Of a DNA stretch of 64,000 nucleotides, positions 1-9,254 are shown piece after piece (position 1 is the first letter of the stretch; the number at the start of each line of letters is the position of its first letter). The notes beneath the pieces are model-generated. The model was not told the DNA's origin. It worked only from the letters and a program-made list of their open reading frames with translations, and searched no databases. This DNA comes from an uncultured Christensenellaceae bacterium. GTDB taxonomy: Bacteria > Bacillota > Clostridia > Christensenellales > UBA3700. Made by a program: the position numbers and the translations under genes. The stretch is from contig CALWHJ010000001.1 of NCBI GenBank assembly GCA_944380355.1, positions 124,001 through 188,000 of the forward strand, in the 5' to 3' direction.

Positions 1-88
1 AATACTTGCCGTATTACGATGACGACGAAACGAAAAGGGCGCAAAAGACACTCTTACAGACAGCCCGCATCCCCTTCGAGGCGGTACA
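1..88 (+). repeat. Right half of a structured palindromic repeat element (5' part cut by window edge)
   Basis: The segment begins with the core hairpin AATAC-TTGCC-GTATT followed by ACGATGACGACGAA, and ends with ACAGCCCGCATCCCCTTCG plus AGGCGGTACA. Both blocks recur, in the same order and spacing class, at 25,590-25,681. At 25,519-25,681 the complete element is visible as a long nested palindrome, so this copy is its right half and the left arm lies outside the window. The element ends 15 nt before the typA start codon and touches its ribosome site. It could be a non-coding mobile repeat or a transcribed structured leader; the sequence does not decide. Confidence 0.7.
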
Positions 89-103
89 GAAAGAAAGGAC
101 CAA

Positions 104-1927
104 ATGAAAAGACAAGACGTAAGAAACATAGCTATTATCGCACACGTTGACCACGGCAAAACTACCCTCGTAGACCAACTTCTCCGCCAAAACGGAATTT
201 TCAGAACAAACGAAGCGGTAGTTGACAGAGTTATGGACAACGGCGATATCGAAAGAGAAAGAGGCATTACCATACTTGCAAAAAATACCGCAGTGCACTA
301 CAAAGGCACTAAAATCAATATTATCGACACCCCCGGACACGCGGACTTCGGCGGCGAGGTAGAACGTATTCTTTCGATGGTCGACGGCGTACTTCTGCTT
401 GTTGACGCGGTAGAAGGCTGTATGCCTCAGACGAGATACGTGCTCAAAAAGGCTTTGGGGCTCAACAAAAAAGCCGTAGTCGTAATCAACAAGGTAGACA
501 GAGGCGGCGACCCTAATCAGGTAATTGACCAGCTTATAGATTTGTTTATCGAGCTCGGCGCAAACGATGACCAGCTGGATTTCGTAACCGTTATGGCAAG
601 CGCAAAACAAGGTTGGGCAAGTCTTAAGGTGGGAGAAGTCGGCAAGGATATGACTCCCCTTCTCGACACCATACTCGAACAAATTCCCTGTCCCGAGGGC
701 GACCCCGACGACGGATTGCAAGCAATAATGTGCAATATCGACTATGACGAATATATCGGCAGAATAGGTATAGGAAGAATTGTCAGAGGAACTATTCGAA
801 GCGGTCAGCAAGCTATAATCTGCCATACCGACGGAAAAACGGAACAAGCCAAGATAACAAAACTCTATCAATTCGAAGGTCTTAAGCGCGTAGAGTGCGA
901 GCAAGGAAGTATCGGCGACATAGTAGCTATAAGCGGCGTAGACGACCTCAACATAGGCGAAACGATTTGCGACCTCAACAAAGTCGAGGCTTTGCCTTTC
1001 GTCAAGATAGACGAGCCTACCCTCTCGATGCTCTTTATGGTCAATGACTCTCCTTTTGCCGGAAAGGAAGGCAAATACGTTACGTCCAGACACCTAAGAG
1101 CAAGACTCTTCAAAGAAGTACAGACCAACGTATCAATGAGAGTGGAAGAAACGGATTCTGCGGACTGCTTCAAGGTCTACGGAAGAGGCGAATTGCATCT
1201 TTCCATTCTTATCGAAACAATGAGAAGAGAGGGCTACGAATTTCAGGTATCCCGTCCTAAGGTTATCTTCAAGACGATAGACGGCGTAAAGTGCGAGCCT
1301 GTCGAAGAACTCGTAGTTGACGTACCCGAAGATTACGTAGGCGTAGTAATGAACAAGATAGGCGCAAGAAAAGGCGACCTCAAAAATATGACTCCCGACG
1401 GAAGAGGCGGAACAAAACTCGAATTCGATATTCCCGCCAGATGCCTTATAGGTTACAGAAGCGAGATGCTCACCGACACGAGAGGTTTCGGCGTAATGAC
1501 TCACGTATTCAAAGGCTACGAGCCTTACAAGGGCGATATCCAGGAGCGCAACCGCGGCTCGCTGGTCGCGTGGGAAGACGGCACAACGACTTCTTACGGA
1601 CTATTCAACGCACAGGAACGTGCTACCCTCTTTGTGGGCGCAGGCGTCAACGTATACCAAGGTATGATTGTCGGCGTAAACTCGCGTGAAGACGACCTCG
1701 TAGTCAACGTGTGCAAGAAAAAGCAGCTCACCAACAACCGTGCAAGCGGCAGCGAAGACGCTCTCAAACTCATACCGCCCACAATACTTTCTCTCGAACA
1801 ATGCCTCGAGTTTATCGCCGACGACGAACTTGTCGAAGTAACGCCCAAGAGTATAAGACTGAGAAAAACAATCCTTTCCAAAGAACAGCGTGCAAAACTC
1901 GCCGCTAAGGAAAAGAAAAATTCATAA
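104..1927 (+). CDS. typA: Ribosome-associated GTPase TypA/BipA
   Basis: This is a translational GTPase of the EF-G superfamily that binds the ribosome and supports 50S assembly and stress growth. At 607 residues it has normal family length. The N-terminal G domain shows the P-loop [10 protein letters not shown] (about residues 13-22), the switch II motif [12 protein letters not shown] (about 76) and NKVD (about 128). Domains II, III and V follow, then the TypA-specific C-terminal domain, recognisable by [18 protein letters not shown] and the GxRKGDL region. The ATG is preceded by AGAAAGGA. A U-tailed hairpin follows at 1945-1978, so it is probably monocistronic downstream. Its upstream leader is the repeat element described at 1-88. 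Identity is very secure. Confidence 0.97.
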   Translation: MKRQDVRNIAIIAHVDHGKTTLVDQLLRQNGIFRTNEAVVDRVMDNGDIERERGITILAKNTAVHYKGTKINIIDTPGHADFGGEVERILSMVDGVLLLVDAVEGCMPQTRYVLKKALGLNKKAVVVINKVDRGGDPNQVIDQLIDLFIELGANDDQLDFVTVMASAKQGWASLKVGEVGKDMTPLLDTILEQIPCPEGDPDDGLQAIMCNIDYDEYIGRIGIGRIVRGTIRSGQQAIICHTDGKTEQAKITKLYQFEGLKRVECEQGSIGDIVAISGVDDLNIGETICDLNKVEALPFVKIDEPTLSMLFMVNDSPFAGKEGKYVTSRHLRARLFKEVQTNVSMRVEETDSADCFKVYGRGELHLSILIETMRREGYEFQVSRPKVIFKTIDGVKCEPVEELVVDVPEDYVGVVMNKIGARKGDLKNMTPDGRGGTKLEFDIPARCLIGYRSEMLTDTRGFGVMTHVFKGYEPYKGDIQERNRGSLVAWEDGTTTSYGLFNAQERATLFVGAGVNVYQGMIVGVNSREDDLVVNVCKKKQLTNNRASGSEDALKLIPPTILSLEQCLEFIADDELVEVTPKSIRLRKTILSKEQRAKLAAKEKKNS

Positions 1928-1944
1928 CTAAAAAATAAAATATA

Positions 1945-1978
1945 AAGAGACCGTCCTTAAGAGCGGTCTCTTGTTTAT
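1945..1978. terminator. Bidirectional rho-independent terminator between typA and the hydrolase gene
   Basis: AAGAGACCG and CGGTCTCTT form a 9-bp stem (1945-1953 with 1964-1972) followed by TGTTTATT on the plus strand. On the minus strand it is followed by a T-rich tract. It lies between convergent typA and the gene ending at 1991. Confidence 0.8.
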
Positions 1979-1990
1979 TGATTTGATTGA

Positions 1991-3046
1991 TTACTTCTTT
2001 CTTTGGGCAAAAAGCCACTCTTGCCAATTTTCGTTTTTATAAAACTTTTTCATAATGGAATGTCCTCCATTTTCATATTTTGATAATCTTATATTTCCGC
2101 CGATTTCCTTAATTTTTTCGTACAAATACAAGTCATCGTCAATAGACACAATTTTATCGTCCGTTGCATGCGCCGCCCAAATATTTGCATCAGCAAAGTT
2201 TTTTAATTCAAAATAATCCGAATACGCATGCGGCATATTCCCCATCAGCGGCATAGCCGCAGCATAATAATAGGGATTTTCATAAATGGAATACCATACG
2301 CACTCACCGCCGAATGATATGCCTGTAATATAAATCCTGTCTTTATCTACATTGTAGATTTTTCCAAGGGATTCTATAAGATTCTTCAGCGATTTGACGT
2401 AATTGATTATGTCTTTTACGTCATTGCGCAAAGAACCGCTAAATTGCGGTAATAATATGTGACAATCGTTTTTGACCTTTATTCCTACTGTCAAATATTC
2501 AGCCAACTGTTTTATATTATCTTCGCCAAACGAACCTGCCCCGTGCAAATATAATAAAAGAGGTCTTTTATCTTCAGACTTTGCCTTTGAAAATCTACAA
2601 CGTATTGTTAGCTTTTGTTCTGCATCATAATAGTCTAATTTTTCATATTTCGGTATAAACGATTTCCTAAATACAATCGTATTTTGCTTGTGTCTTGTTT
2701 TTATTTCATCTGCCTTTTTAGCATATACAGACATTGATTTATCTAATCTAGAAAACAATTTCCTAAATTTATTTAATCCGTATTTTCCTTTCTCTTCTGA
2801 TTTACCGTCACTCAAATTAACTTGATACAAAATACCTTTTTCGTCAACAAAACTTGAATAGAAACTCTTTAGTAATCCGCAATCGGTATTTCCCTCGCAA
2901 TAAATATCAAAACATTCTTTTCTAATCAACTCCAAAACTTTATCTTTCTGACCGTTAGAAAACTTTATCAAAGAGCAATTCGTACCTTTTTCGCAAATAA
3001 AATCTTTAAAAAGCTCACTGTCATTTATTATATTATAAAAATTCAT
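1991..3046 (-). CDS. Alpha/beta hydrolase, prolyl-oligopeptidase/esterase-like, AT-rich
   Basis: The C-terminal two thirds is an alpha/beta hydrolase. LLLYLHGAGSFGEDN supplies the oxyanion-hole HG motif. GISFGGE is the nucleophile elbow (GxSxG). HATDDKIV and GGHSIM supply the Asp and His of a catalytic triad. The layout resembles feruloyl/acetyl esterase or PHB-depolymerase-like enzymes annotated as predicted peptidases. There is no signal peptide, so it is probably cytoplasmic. The first 100 residues match nothing I recognise. The start is uncertain: an in-frame TTG at 3085 would add 13 residues, but neither start has a good ribosome site. The gene is visibly richer in A and T than its neighbours and sits next to a tRNA operon, which hints at acquisition by transfer. 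Substrate unknown. Confidence 0.75.
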   Translation of the reverse strand: MNFYNIINDSELFKDFICEKGTNCSLIKFSNGQKDKVLELIRKECFDIYCEGNTDCGLLKSFYSSFVDEKGILYQVNLSDGKSEEKGKYGLNKFRKLFSRLDKSMSVYAKKADEIKTRHKQNTIVFRKSFIPKYEKLDYYDAEQKLTIRCRFSKAKSEDKRPLLLYLHGAGSFGEDNIKQLAEYLTVGIKVKNDCHILLPQFSGSLRNDVKDIINYVKSLKNLIESLGKIYNVDKDRIYITGISFGGECVWYSIYENPYYYAAAMPLMGNMPHAYSDYFELKNFADANIWAAHATDDKIVSIDDDLYLYEKIKEIGGNIRLSKYENGGHSIMKKFYKNENWQEWLFAQRKK

Positions 3047-3184
3047 AATTTTGTTTTGTATATGTCCCCAAAAACTTAATTTCAATTATTATATCATTTT
3101 TTATATATAATTTCAAGAGCGTAAATAATTCTATAAACTTTTGCATATATGCAGGGATAGCAAAGGAATGTCAATTTTAAAAAA

Positions 3185-3220
3185 TATAAAAAAGACCGTA
3201 CTTTTTGTACGGTCTTTTTT
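3185..3220 (-). terminator. Terminator of the tRNA operon
   Basis: AAAGACCGTAC pairs perfectly with GTACGGTCTTT (3191-3201 with 3207-3217) around a TTTTT loop. On the minus strand the stem is followed by a T-rich run, directly after the last tRNA (Lys-CTT). Confidence 0.9.
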
Positions 3221-3221
3221 C

Positions 3222-3297
3222 TGGTGCACCTTCAGAGACTCGAACTCTGGACCCAATGATTAAGAGTCATTTGCTCTACCAACTGAGCTAAAGGTGC
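3222..3297 (-). tRNA. tRNA-Lys(CTT)
   Basis: Acceptor GCACCTT pairs with AAGGTGC. The anticodon stem AATGA/TCATT encloses loop CTCTTAA, giving anticodon CTT. CCA is encoded (3222-3224). Last gene of the tRNA operon, directly before its terminator. Confidence 0.95.
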
Positions 3298-3301
3298 ATA
3301 C

Positions 3302-3376
<75 letters not shown>

Positions 3377-3399
3377 ATATTCAGTATCTTTCTTGTATG

Positions 3400-3483
3400 T
3401 GGTGCGGATGAAGAGACTCGAACTCCCATGTCGAAGACACTAGATCCTAAGTCTAGCGCGTCTGCCAATTCCGCCACATCCGC
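3400..3483 (-). tRNA. tRNA-Leu(TAG)
   Basis: A class II tRNA with a long variable arm. Acceptor GCGGATG pairs with CATCCGC. Anticodon stem CTAGA/TCTAG encloses loop CTTAGGA, anticodon TAG. CCA is encoded. Confidence 0.95.
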
Positions 3484-3496
3484 ATCTTCAGATGCT

Positions 3497-3572
3497 TGGT
3501 GACCCATCCGGGATTTGAACCCGGGACACCATGATTAAAAGTCATGTGCTCTACCGACTGAGCTAATGGGTC
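3497..3572 (-). tRNA. tRNA-Lys(TTT)
   Basis: Acceptor GACCCAT pairs with ATGGGTC. Anticodon stem CATGA/TCATG encloses loop CTTTTAA, anticodon TTT. CCA is encoded. About 100 nt without a recognisable gene separate it from the next upstream tRNA. Confidence 0.95.
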
Positions 3573-3673
3573 AAACCTTTGTTATCATATATCATTATCG
3601 CTGAAAATGCAAGCGTTTTGATATATTTTATAAAATTTTTAACTCATTACGCCAGCCGATGAGTAATGATAAA

Positions 3674-3749
3674 TGGCTGGGGTGGAAGGATTTGAACCCT
3701 CAAGTGCTGGAGTCAGAGTCCAGTGCCTTAACCATTTGGCGACACCCCA
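3674..3749 (-). tRNA. tRNA-Gln(CTG)
   Basis: Acceptor TGGGGTG pairs with CACCCCA. Anticodon stem CTGGA/TCCAG encloses loop CTCTGAC, anticodon CTG. CCA is encoded. It is closely similar to its neighbour tRNA-Gln(TTG), consistent with tandem duplication and anticodon change. Confidence 0.95.
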
Positions 3750-3764
3750 ATGATTATTTTTTTG

Positions 3765-3839
3765 TGGCAGGGGTAGCAGGATTTGAACCTACGAATACCA
3801 GAGTCAAAGTCTGGTGCCTTACCGCTTGGCGATACCCCT
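3765..3839 (-). tRNA. tRNA-Gln(TTG)
   Basis: Acceptor AGGGGTA pairs with TACCCCT. Anticodon stem CCAGA/TCTGG encloses loop CTTTGAC, anticodon TTG. CCA is encoded. Confidence 0.95.
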
Positions 3840-3847
3840 ATAATAGG

Positions 3848-3925
3848 TGGGGTGAGTAAAGGGAGTCGAACCCTTGGCCTCAAGAGCCACAATCTTGCGC
3901 TCTAGCCAACTGAGCTATACCCACC
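3848..3925 (-). tRNA. tRNA-His(GTG)
   Basis: Acceptor GTGGGTA pairs with TACTCAC, with a G at position -1 and C as discriminator, the identity pair of bacterial tRNA-His. Anticodon stem CAAGA/TCTTG encloses loop TTGTGGC, anticodon GTG. CCA is encoded. Confidence 0.95.
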
Positions 3926-3930
3926 ACCTG

Positions 3931-4007
<77 letters not shown>

Positions 4008-4012
4008 ACAAG

Positions 4013-4086
4013 TGGAGCGAGTGATGGGAATCGAACCCACACGACCAGCTTGGAAGGCTGGGATTCTACCATTGAACTACACTCGC
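4013..4086 (-). tRNA. tRNA-Gly(TCC)
   Basis: Acceptor GCGAGTG pairs with CACTCGC. Anticodon stem CCAGC/GCTGG encloses loop CTTCCAA, anticodon TCC. CCA is encoded. First gene of the operon after the promoter at 4128-4156. Confidence 0.95.
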
Positions 4087-4127
4087 ATAAGGACACCTAG
4101 AAAAACTCTACATCTAAATGCCTACAA

Positions 4128-4156
4128 ATTTTACCATAGTATATTTGTGATGTCAA
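4128..4156 (-). promoter_or_regulatory. Promoter of the nine-tRNA operon
   Basis: On the minus strand a consensus -35 TTGACA (4151-4156) is 17 bp from a -10 TAAAAT (4128-4133). It lies about 40 bp upstream of tRNA-Gly(TCC). No other gene start is near. Confidence 0.85.
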
Positions 4157-4288
4157 CAAATTTTAGATATTTGCTAAAAAAATTTGCTTGTATGCCGATA
4201 TTATTTTTAGCTGTTTTAGCAAGGTTATACCTCTATGCCTAAGTAAAATCCGATACTGTTCAGCTAATGCCGCGCATAAGCGGACAAA

Positions 4289-4960
4289 TCATAGCAACAG
4301 GTTTTTGAAAAATTCTTTTTTCTCTTTGCTTATTCTGAAGGAATCTCGTATTTTACCCGCAGTCATCTTTTTTACTGTCTCAGACAGCTCCAAAGTCTTT
4401 ATTGCGGATACGGCTTTTTCCTCGTATTTTACCGCCAAAACCTGCAATAGCCACGCCAGTGCCATATCGACGTAATACTTTCCCTGTCTTACGCTTTTAA
4501 GCACGCCTGAGAGCGTTTCTTCGTCCTTGTCTAGATAATTTACCATCAAGGCGACTATCCCCCATCTTGCGCGCCATTCGTCAGAAGAGCGGGCATACTC
4601 CGAGCATTTTTCAAAGTACTCTTCGTCCTTTCTTTTTACCGCACAACAAGCGCCGTCGCAGAGAGACCAGTCGTCTATCTTGCCGACGTAATCTTCCAAC
4701 AGCCCGTAAAAATCATGACTTTTACTCTTTAATGCAAGAATGTATCCCTGCACTGCTACTTGCTCGTAACAAGTTGTCTTCCACGCAAAAAATTCTTTGA
4801 CGTCGCAATTGTTTGCCACTGTCTTTGCTTCTTTTTTCAACAGCGGCATACGCACCCCGTTGAATACGTAGGATGTCCTTATGAGTTTTGATTGAAATAC
4901 TCTGTATTTTTCTTCCGCGTTACGGTTTATAAAAGATTGAAAATTCTCTAATGTATACAT
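4289..4960 (-). CDS. AlkD-like DNA alkylation repair protein (HEAT-like repeats)
   Basis: Members of this family are all-helical HEAT-like DNA glycosylases that remove bulky or cationic alkylated bases such as 7-methylguanine and 3-methyladenine without base flipping. The 223-residue protein has the family length. IDDWSLCDGAC fits the W-x-x-x-D segment that carries the key Trp and Asp of AlkD, and DEWRARWGIVALM and VDMALAWLLQ are typical helices of the repeat array. It starts one base after the stop codon of the transglutaminase lipoprotein and has no clear ribosome site, so translation is probably coupled. The two genes share no obvious function. No U-tailed terminator is evident after it. 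Confidence 0.85.
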   Translation of the reverse strand: MYTLENFQSFINRNAEEKYRVFQSKLIRTSYVFNGVRMPLLKKEAKTVANNCDVKEFFAWKTTCYEQVAVQGYILALKSKSHDFYGLLEDYVGKIDDWSLCDGACCAVKRKDEEYFEKCSEYARSSDEWRARWGIVALMVNYLDKDEETLSGVLKSVRQGKYYVDMALAWLLQVLAVKYEEKAVSAIKTLELSETVKKMTAGKIRDSFRISKEKKEFFKNLLL

Positions 4961-4961
4961 A

Positions 4962-7583
4962 TTATTTTTTAGTCATTTTCAAAGTAGCGTTGATTCCGTC
5001 ATAGGTCTCGACCGCGTAAGAATATGCGTTGGCTGTACCGGAATTAAGAGCGGAAACATACTTCGTAAGATTTGTTATGCTGCCCCCCACGTCAATCAAA
5101 AGGTATCTGCCCGATATCATAACGTCGGCATATTTCTGCGCATAATACTCTGCGAGCAACTTCAACTCGTCCGCGTTGTCTATCACGTAATCGTTGAGTT
5201 TTCCGCCGTATTCGAAGAATGTATTTGCATAAACGTTGTAGTCTTCTCCGGCATAATATCCTGTATACAAGCCGGTATATTGCTCATAATGTTTACCGCC
5301 GTTGAGATTACCGCTTGTTGATTCGCTCATAAAGAGATACTGATGTCTTAACACTTCGTAACCCGAATTGCTGTTGGGATAACGCTTTACCGCCCACGTA
5401 GGGTCGACTACATACCACGCACCGCCCGCACAAACCTTATTCCAAGCGTGCTGACCGCTGCCGCTCTTGCCTTTTATCTTATAGCAAGGTATACCCTCTA
5501 TACCGCAAAGCAAACTCATAGCCTTTGCATAGCCGTTGCACACGGCAACGCCGTCTATAAACGCACCTTCGAGATAGAGTGAACGGCACGAATAGAATTT
5601 ATCGTATTCGGGGCTTGTCGAGCTTACGCTGGCAAGGTCTTTTTCGAGCTGATAATCGTATATCACGTTGGCGGCTAGCCAGTCGCTTATAGCGTGTATC
5701 TTTTCGTAATCCGTCATACCGTCGTCAATAATTTGTCTGAGCACGCTCTTTGCTCTCTCGTAAATCTCGTATGCCGAGGTTCCTTCGACGGGTACAGGGC
5801 AAACTCCCCTTTCTACTGCGATATAGAGTTCTTCACTGTAATATACCGTGGCTTTGGTGTCTGCCGCGTTGATGGCAAAGCCTTCGTAATCCGAACCTCT
5901 GCCTACGCTGCTGTAATGCACGTCGGAAATATTTTTTCTTATATCAGAGGTGCGTATCTCCTCGTCGGGCACGCAGGTAGAATCAATATCGCCGCATATT
6001 ACATACTCACCGTTATTCTCTCCTCTGAATACTACGAAAGAGCCTTTTATCGCTTCGTTGAGCTGTAGCGCGAGCGAATCAATCTTACTATCCAAGCCCG
6101 TCTGCGTTGCTACGAATCCCGGGTAAAGATATACTCTAACCTCGTTGTCATAAGTAGCTGTATCCGTCTTGAGAATATCCGTTTTGTCGAGAGAATCGTA
6201 ATATATCAACATATAGTAAACCAAATCTCTAAGCTCGTCCTCGTCGGATATGTAAAAATTGTTTTTATTACCCATAAAGTCAAAACTCTTGTCATAAGAC
6301 AGATACGAAGCTACGGTTTCGTCGCTGATATTAATGTCGAAAGTACAGCTACTTGTACTCTGATAACCTTTGCCGTCGTATTCTGCGACAACGCTTACCG
6401 TGTCGCCGTAGTTCAATTTTCCCGTAGCGTCAAACGAACAGCCGTCAAACAGTTCGGAATTTGTATATGAATAATAATTCTTTCCGTTGATTTTGACTAT
6501 ATAGTTGGAAGGCGTATCGTTGATTGACCACTTAACTTTTATCTCGGGATAATCGCTGTCGCAATCTATCTTCAAATCGTAGGGATACTTATCTCTTCCG
6601 GTAGCAAGCGTAACTACGTTAACGTAGAATACCGTCTTTCCCCACGAAGTGTATATCTCCACGAGATGCACTCCCGTATAGCGGTTGAAGAACGAATAGG
6701 AAAATTTAATCTTTGACGAAGACTGATATACGGTATAATAAATCTGACTAAGCTCTTTGCCGTCCACGCAAATCTTTTTCAAAGAAAGCGAGCTGAGTTC
6801 GGCAGGTTTGTCATTAAAAAACAATGCTATTTCTCTAGACAGGTATTTGAGGTCGGCAGAAGTAGTGTCATAGGTGAAAGTATCGTCCTCGAGTCCTTCT
6901 ACTCTCAAAGGATAATCGTTGCAAATCTGCACATAGGTACTGTCGGTTTTCCCGTCAGCATAGAACCACTTGATTTGCGTCCTGAATCCTGTGGAAAATC
7001 TGTCGAAATATGACTTGTCGAGGACAAGGGTATTGTCTTTTTCATTGTACGAATACATACCGCTCGGTAAGAGTCCTAAAGCTTCGACTTTTACAACGCC
7101 GTCGTCCTCAGTCAAAGGCAGCACGAGAGAATCGTCTCCCTTGCGATAGTAATATACAGGCAAGAGTCTGTTGACAACTTTGCTGTACGTCTGAGGAAGC
7201 TGTTCGTTGCCGTCGGTTACTCCCGTAGGCGGAATAATTCCATCGCCTATCGCAAATGTAATGCTGGTAGAATACGTCTTGTCCTTGACGTAAGCTGTAA
7301 CAGTCGCAGTATAAATATCGCTTTTGAGATTGGTAAGGGTAAAGAAATTGCGTTGAATGATACTTTCGGTAGTAAAAAAAGAAGTACCGTCAGAGCGCAA
7401 AATGGCAAGCGAATATCCGCTAGCGTTTTTGCACGACCAACTGAGCACGCTCGTGTCGGGGTCAAACTCGACAAAAACTTCGGGCTGCTCGGTTGAAGTC
7501 GTATCTTCTTTTTGGCAAGCCGCAAAGGCAAAACACAACACGAGCAAAAGTATTAAAGTAAAAAGAATTCTTTTCTTCACCAT
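4962..7583 (-). CDS. Secreted lipoprotein with C-terminal transglutaminase-like domain
   Basis: A type II signal peptide ends in the lipobox FAAC (Cys about residue 22), so the 873-residue protein should be anchored outside the membrane. The middle consists of beta-rich repeats resembling Ig/FN3-like modules, seen for example around ATVTAYVKDKTYST and DTVSVVAEYDGKGYQST. From about residue 620 lies a transglutaminase-like cysteine protease fold: GVAVCNGYAKAMSLLC carries the catalytic Cys (about 680), GQHAWNKV the His (about 709) and YVVDPTW the Asp (about 726). Such proteins may act on peptides or cell-wall material, but the substrate is unknown. A consensus-like promoter lies upstream (7612-7640), with ribosome site GGCGGG before ATG. 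It is cotranscribed with the AlkD-like gene. Confidence 0.85.
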   Translation of the reverse strand: MVKKRILFTLILLLVLCFAFAACQKEDTTSTEQPEVFVEFDPDTSVLSWSCKNASGYSLAILRSDGTSFFTTESIIQRNFFTLTNLKSDIYTATVTAYVKDKTYSTSITFAIGDGIIPPTGVTDGNEQLPQTYSKVVNRLLPVYYYRKGDDSLVLPLTEDDGVVKVEALGLLPSGMYSYNEKDNTLVLDKSYFDRFSTGFRTQIKWFYADGKTDSTYVQICNDYPLRVEGLEDDTFTYDTTSADLKYLSREIALFFNDKPAELSSLSLKKICVDGKELSQIYYTVYQSSSKIKFSYSFFNRYTGVHLVEIYTSWGKTVFYVNVVTLATGRDKYPYDLKIDCDSDYPEIKVKWSINDTPSNYIVKINGKNYYSYTNSELFDGCSFDATGKLNYGDTVSVVAEYDGKGYQSTSSCTFDINISDETVASYLSYDKSFDFMGNKNNFYISDEDELRDLVYYMLIYYDSLDKTDILKTDTATYDNEVRVYLYPGFVATQTGLDSKIDSLALQLNEAIKGSFVVFRGENNGEYVICGDIDSTCVPDEEIRTSDIRKNISDVHYSSVGRGSDYEGFAINAADTKATVYYSEELYIAVERGVCPVPVEGTSAYEIYERAKSVLRQIIDDGMTDYEKIHAISDWLAANVIYDYQLEKDLASVSSTSPEYDKFYSCRSLYLEGAFIDGVAVCNGYAKAMSLLCGIEGIPCYKIKGKSGSGQHAWNKVCAGGAWYVVDPTWAVKRYPNSNSGYEVLRHQYLFMSESTSGNLNGGKHYEQYTGLYTGYYAGEDYNVYANTFFEYGGKLNDYVIDNADELKLLAEYYAQKYADVMISGRYLLIDVGGSITNLTKYVSALNSGTANAYSYAVETYDGINATLKMTKK

Positions 7584-7611
7584 AAATTCCCGCCTAATTC
7601 GCTTAATATAA

Positions 7612-7640
7612 ATTATAACATAAGTCTTTTAAGATTTCAA
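7612..7640 (-). promoter_or_regulatory. Promoter of the transglutaminase lipoprotein gene
   Basis: Minus strand -35 TTGAAA (7635-7640), 17-bp spacer, -10 TATAAT (7612-7617), about 30 bp upstream of the ATG. Confidence 0.75.
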
Positions 7641-7644
7641 TATG

Positions 7645-7680
7645 GAAAAGGTATAAACTTGTGTGTTTATACCTTTTCAT
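7645..7680 (-). terminator. Terminator downstream of the antiporter gene
   Basis: AAAAGGTATAAAC pairs perfectly with GTTTATACCTTTT, giving a 13-bp stem with a U tail. It separates the antiporter stop at 7713 from the promoter at 7612-7640. Confidence 0.85.
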
Positions 7681-7712
7681 TTATATCTTACGTTTTTGTG
7701 TTTTCAAGAAGT

Positions 7713-9218
7713 TTATTTTTCGGAATTGTCGCCTTCCGTAAGGTCGTTTCCCCCTGCTTCGTCAGCACTTTGTGAAGCCTGTACGGCTGAGTTTGCTTCA
7801 ACCGACATTTCAGTCTGCTCTTGACTTATTTGCGCGTTTTTGACGTCCTCTTCGCTTATGCTGTCTATTGCCGGCCCCTGACCTATAAGTTCCATATTTT
7901 CACGCGCCATCTCAGGCATTTCCACGTGAGGATATTTCTTGTACAAAAGTTTGAGAAACAAAGGAGTCAGTATCGAAGAGATGATTATAAGCAATATAAT
8001 CGCAGGATAGTACTCCTCAGAGATAAGCCCCATACTCTTACCTGTGTTGGCGACTATCAGGCAGACTTCACCTCTGACCATCATACCTATGCCGACTTTG
8101 CAGCTGTCGGGCCAATTATATTTACATATCTTCGCGCCCGTTCCGCAACCTACAAACTTAGCAGCCATACCGAATATTACGAATGCGATGCAGAAGAGTA
8201 CGATATATACGACGTTGCCGCCCGTAAACATCTTGCCTATCTGATTGTAATCGAGCGATATTCCGATATTCGCAAAGAACATAGGAGAAAACATCATATA
8301 CGCACTCATATCTATTCTGCGCTCTACGTAGTGGCTTTCTTTCATATTAGCGAACATCATACCTGCCATAAACGAACCTGTGATTGCCGCTACGCCGAAA
8401 AGCGATTCTGCGATAGCCGCGTACAGGAAGCAGATTGCCAAAGAGAAAATCGAAAGTCTTCTCGTATGAGGGAATCTGTCGCTCATCTTCTTGAACGCAA
8501 AGTGTACCAAGAAACCTACGCCGATAGCAACCGCAAAGAAGAGGATTACGTTGAGCGTTGTAACTAGTGCGGAGTTGGGATTTTCGGTAAAGAGACCGAT
8601 AAACGCTCTTCCGATGCTGAAACTCGTAGTATTAGCCGTAAATATTGCGAGAATAATAATACCTATTATATCGTCGAGTATAGCCGCCGTAACGATTGAC
8701 GCACCGACTTTTCCGTGCAAAACGTTGAGTTCCTTGAGCACCGCAACCGTGATACCTACAGACGTAGCAGTCAGAATGACGCCGAAGTAAAGTCTTTGTT
8801 TGATAATGCTTGCATCGGGACTGAACATTCTGTCAGGCAAAATAAACGATACCAAAAATCCTGCGATAAAAGGCACTATTACGCCCAACGAAGTGATTAC
8901 AACCGAAGCTATGCCGTTCTTCTTGATTTCTCTGAGGTTTGTCTCCATACCCGCAGAAAACATAATCAGATTTACGCCTATTGTAGCCAGCGTACTTATA
9001 ACCACGCTCTGACTGTCGACCAAAAAGAGTTCGGAATTCGCTTTGGAAAGCAAAAGATTGATGATACCAATAAGCACACCTGCAAGAAGTGCGCCCAGTA
9101 CCTGAGGAAGTCCGAGCTTTTTGAGAATAATACCAAAAAATTTGGTAGTTAGCAAAACAATGGCTATTTCAAAGAAAATCCAAGTATTGTTATGGACGAT
9201 TTCAATTAAAGTTTCCAT
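7713..9218 (-). CDS. Cation:proton antiporter, CPA2/Kef type
   Basis: This is a polytopic inner-membrane protein of about 12 helices, predicted to exchange Na+ or K+ for H+. Recognisable segments are the first helices (FFGIILKKLGLPQVLGALLAG), GVNLIMFSAGMETNL, and AAILDDIIGIIILAIF with the Asp pair expected at the ion-binding site of the family. The 501-residue product ends in an acidic, glutamine- and serine-rich cytoplasmic tail without an RCK/TrkA-N domain, so it is shorter than KefB/C. The start is the ATG at 9218, seven bases after GGAGG. An upstream in-frame start at 9287 would add 23 residues lacking a ribosome site. The ion specificity cannot be read. Confidence 0.88.
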   Translation of the reverse strand: METLIEIVHNNTWIFFEIAIVLLTTKFFGIILKKLGLPQVLGALLAGVLIGIINLLLSKANSELFLVDSQSVVISTLATIGVNLIMFSAGMETNLREIKKNGIASVVITSLGVIVPFIAGFLVSFILPDRMFSPDASIIKQRLYFGVILTATSVGITVAVLKELNVLHGKVGASIVTAAILDDIIGIIILAIFTANTTSFSIGRAFIGLFTENPNSALVTTLNVILFFAVAIGVGFLVHFAFKKMSDRFPHTRRLSIFSLAICFLYAAIAESLFGVAAITGSFMAGMMFANMKESHYVERRIDMSAYMMFSPMFFANIGISLDYNQIGKMFTGGNVVYIVLFCIAFVIFGMAAKFVGCGTGAKICKYNWPDSCKVGIGMMVRGEVCLIVANTGKSMGLISEEYYPAIILLIIISSILTPLFLKLLYKKYPHVEMPEMARENMELIGQGPAIDSISEEDVKNAQISQEQTEMSVEANSAVQASQSADEAGGNDLTEGDNSEK

Positions 9219-9254
9219 ATACATACCTCCAAATTTTTTCCCTTTCAAGTCAAC

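Noticed and set aside
14-1093. Minus-strand frame of 359 codons over typA
   Set aside because: Antisense shadow; typA is highly conserved and explains the region.
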